The notes below the pieces were generated by a model. The model worked only from the letters and a program-made list of their open reading frames with translations. It had not been told where the DNA came from and ran no database searches. Shown in pieces: positions 63,593 through 64,000 of a stretch of DNA of 64,000 nt. Made by a program: the position numbers and the translations under genes. This DNA comes from Aerophototrophica crusticola (GTDB taxonomy: Bacteria; Pseudomonadota; Alphaproteobacteria; Azospirillales; Azospirillaceae), in NCBI GenBank assembly GCA_001939945.1, contig MOEB01000001.1, positions 265,595-329,594 of the forward strand. The letters run 5' to 3'. Numbering within the stretch: the stretch's first letter is position 1; every line of letters begins with the position of its first letter.

Positions 63593-63680
63593 CGTAGGTC
63601 GGATTAGCGGCTGGCAAGCCGCGTAATCCGACGGCCTGGGCCAAGCGATGTCGGATTACGCTTCGCTAATCCGACCTACG
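63593..63680. repeat. Nested REP-like palindrome between convergent genes
   Basis: A perfect 17-base inverted repeat (CGTAGGTCGGATTAGCG at 63593-63609, complement at 63664-63680) encloses GCGGCT-GGCA-AGCCGC (63607-63622) and an 11-base pair CGTAATCCGAC/GTCGGATTACG (63622-63632 and 63650-63660). GTAGGTCGGATTA units are a widely dispersed bacterial repeat. It lies between hemN and the receiver-domain gene. Confidence 0.8.
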
Positions 63681-63688
63681 AAAGGGGC

Positions 63689-64000
63689 TCAAGCTGCCAA
63701 CTGGTCCACGATGGCGCGGCGCAGTGTCTCCGCCTTCAGGGGCTTGCGGACCAGCGGCGCCTTCGACAGGTGCGGCGGCAGGTCGGCGGCGTCATAGCCT
63801 GACAGGAAGACGAAGGGCACGCCCCGGTCGGTCAGCCGCTCCATGACGGGGTCGATGGGGCTGCCGCCCAGGTTCACGTCCAGCACGGCGCAGTCGATGG
63901 CCTTGTCCACCAAGCGCAACGCCTCCGGCAGGCTGCCGGCCACGCCGACGACCTCGCAGCCGAAGTCGGTCAGCATGTCTTCCAGCATCATGGCGATCAA
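63689..64000 (-). CDS. Receiver-domain response regulator, 5' end outside the window
   Basis: The visible C-terminal 103 residues form a CheY-like receiver. IAMMLEDMLTDFGCEVVGVA is the first helix, the phosphorylated Asp is in CAVLDVNLGGSPI, VPFVFLSGYDAADLP carries the switch Ser, and LVRKPLKAETLRRAI the conserved Lys. The protein ends right after the domain, so it is a single-domain regulator, unless an N-terminal domain lies outside. The N-terminal acidic pair is not visible because the gene begins beyond position 64000. Such receivers often pair with HWE kinases, one of which is at 28368, but no direct link is shown. Confidence 0.88.
   Translation of the reverse strand: MIAMMLEDMLTDFGCEVVGVAGSLPEALRLVDKAIDCAVLDVNLGGSPIDPVMERLTDRGVPFVFLSGYDAADLPPHLSKAPLVRKPLKAETLRRAIVDQLAA

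Overview
The window is GC-rich throughout and reads as a chromosome segment of a free-living alphaproteobacterium, probably of the Rhodospirillales/Azospirillaceae type. The best single indicator is a CcrM-type DNA adenine methyltransferase (59965-61056), which methylates GANTC and belongs to the alphaproteobacterial cell-cycle circuit. An HWE-family histidine kinase, two-arm nested palindromes at gene ends and an FNR/FixK-type box before hemN fit the same picture. I saw no tRNA, rRNA, CRISPR array, insertion sequence or prophage.

Positions 1-3592 hold a RiPP tailoring cassette of lasso-peptide type. A PqqD-like B1 protein and the first codons of a B2 transglutaminase-like protease run leftward. 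A cyclase of the asparagine-synthase type and an HPr-kinase-like protein run rightward. No convincing precursor peptide gene lies between them.

Positions 3613-33756 form a large exopolysaccharide locus. It has a flippase, a priming sugar-phosphate transferase, a Wzz/BY-kinase co-polymerase, a GDP-mannose supplier (ManC), an ABC exporter, eight glycosyltransferases and a methyltransferase. Two related PslG-like glycoside hydrolases bracket it: one has a Sec signal peptide, the other ends in RTX repeats. A serralysin-type metalloprotease also carries RTX repeats. I saw no Wzy polymerase, Wza channel or type I secretion genes. A zinc metallopeptidase and an orphan HWE kinase sit near the right edge.

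Positions 33814-37270 hold a lactate permease, a cation diffusion facilitator and a TetR regulator. The regulator is divergent from a catabolic operon (37501-47048): acyl-CoA ligase, acyl-CoA dehydrogenase, carboxyltransferase, enoyl-CoA hydratase, biotin carboxylase, short-chain dehydrogenase, BKACE-type cleavage enzyme and SCP2 protein. The order resembles the acyclic-terpene (citronellol/geraniol, atu) pathway. A second acyl-CoA dehydrogenase and two glutathione transferases follow on the other strand.

Positions 50070-54951 encode a complete branched-chain amino acid type ABC importer. Then come a toxin-antitoxin-like PIN/ribbon-helix-helix pair, a LysR regulator, a DUF6671 protein, an NTF2-like protein and an EgtB-like sulfoxide synthase. 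The window ends with ccrM, rnhB, a DUF2442 gene, hemN and the end of a receiver-domain protein. The ccrM upstream region carries six GANTC sites in 83 bp.

Several convergent gene ends (about 5.7, 18.4, 33.8, 47.1 and 63.6 kb) and two other gene boundaries (40.5 and 48.5 kb) carry palindromic elements from different sequence families. Most share one architecture: long outer arms enclosing smaller hairpins.
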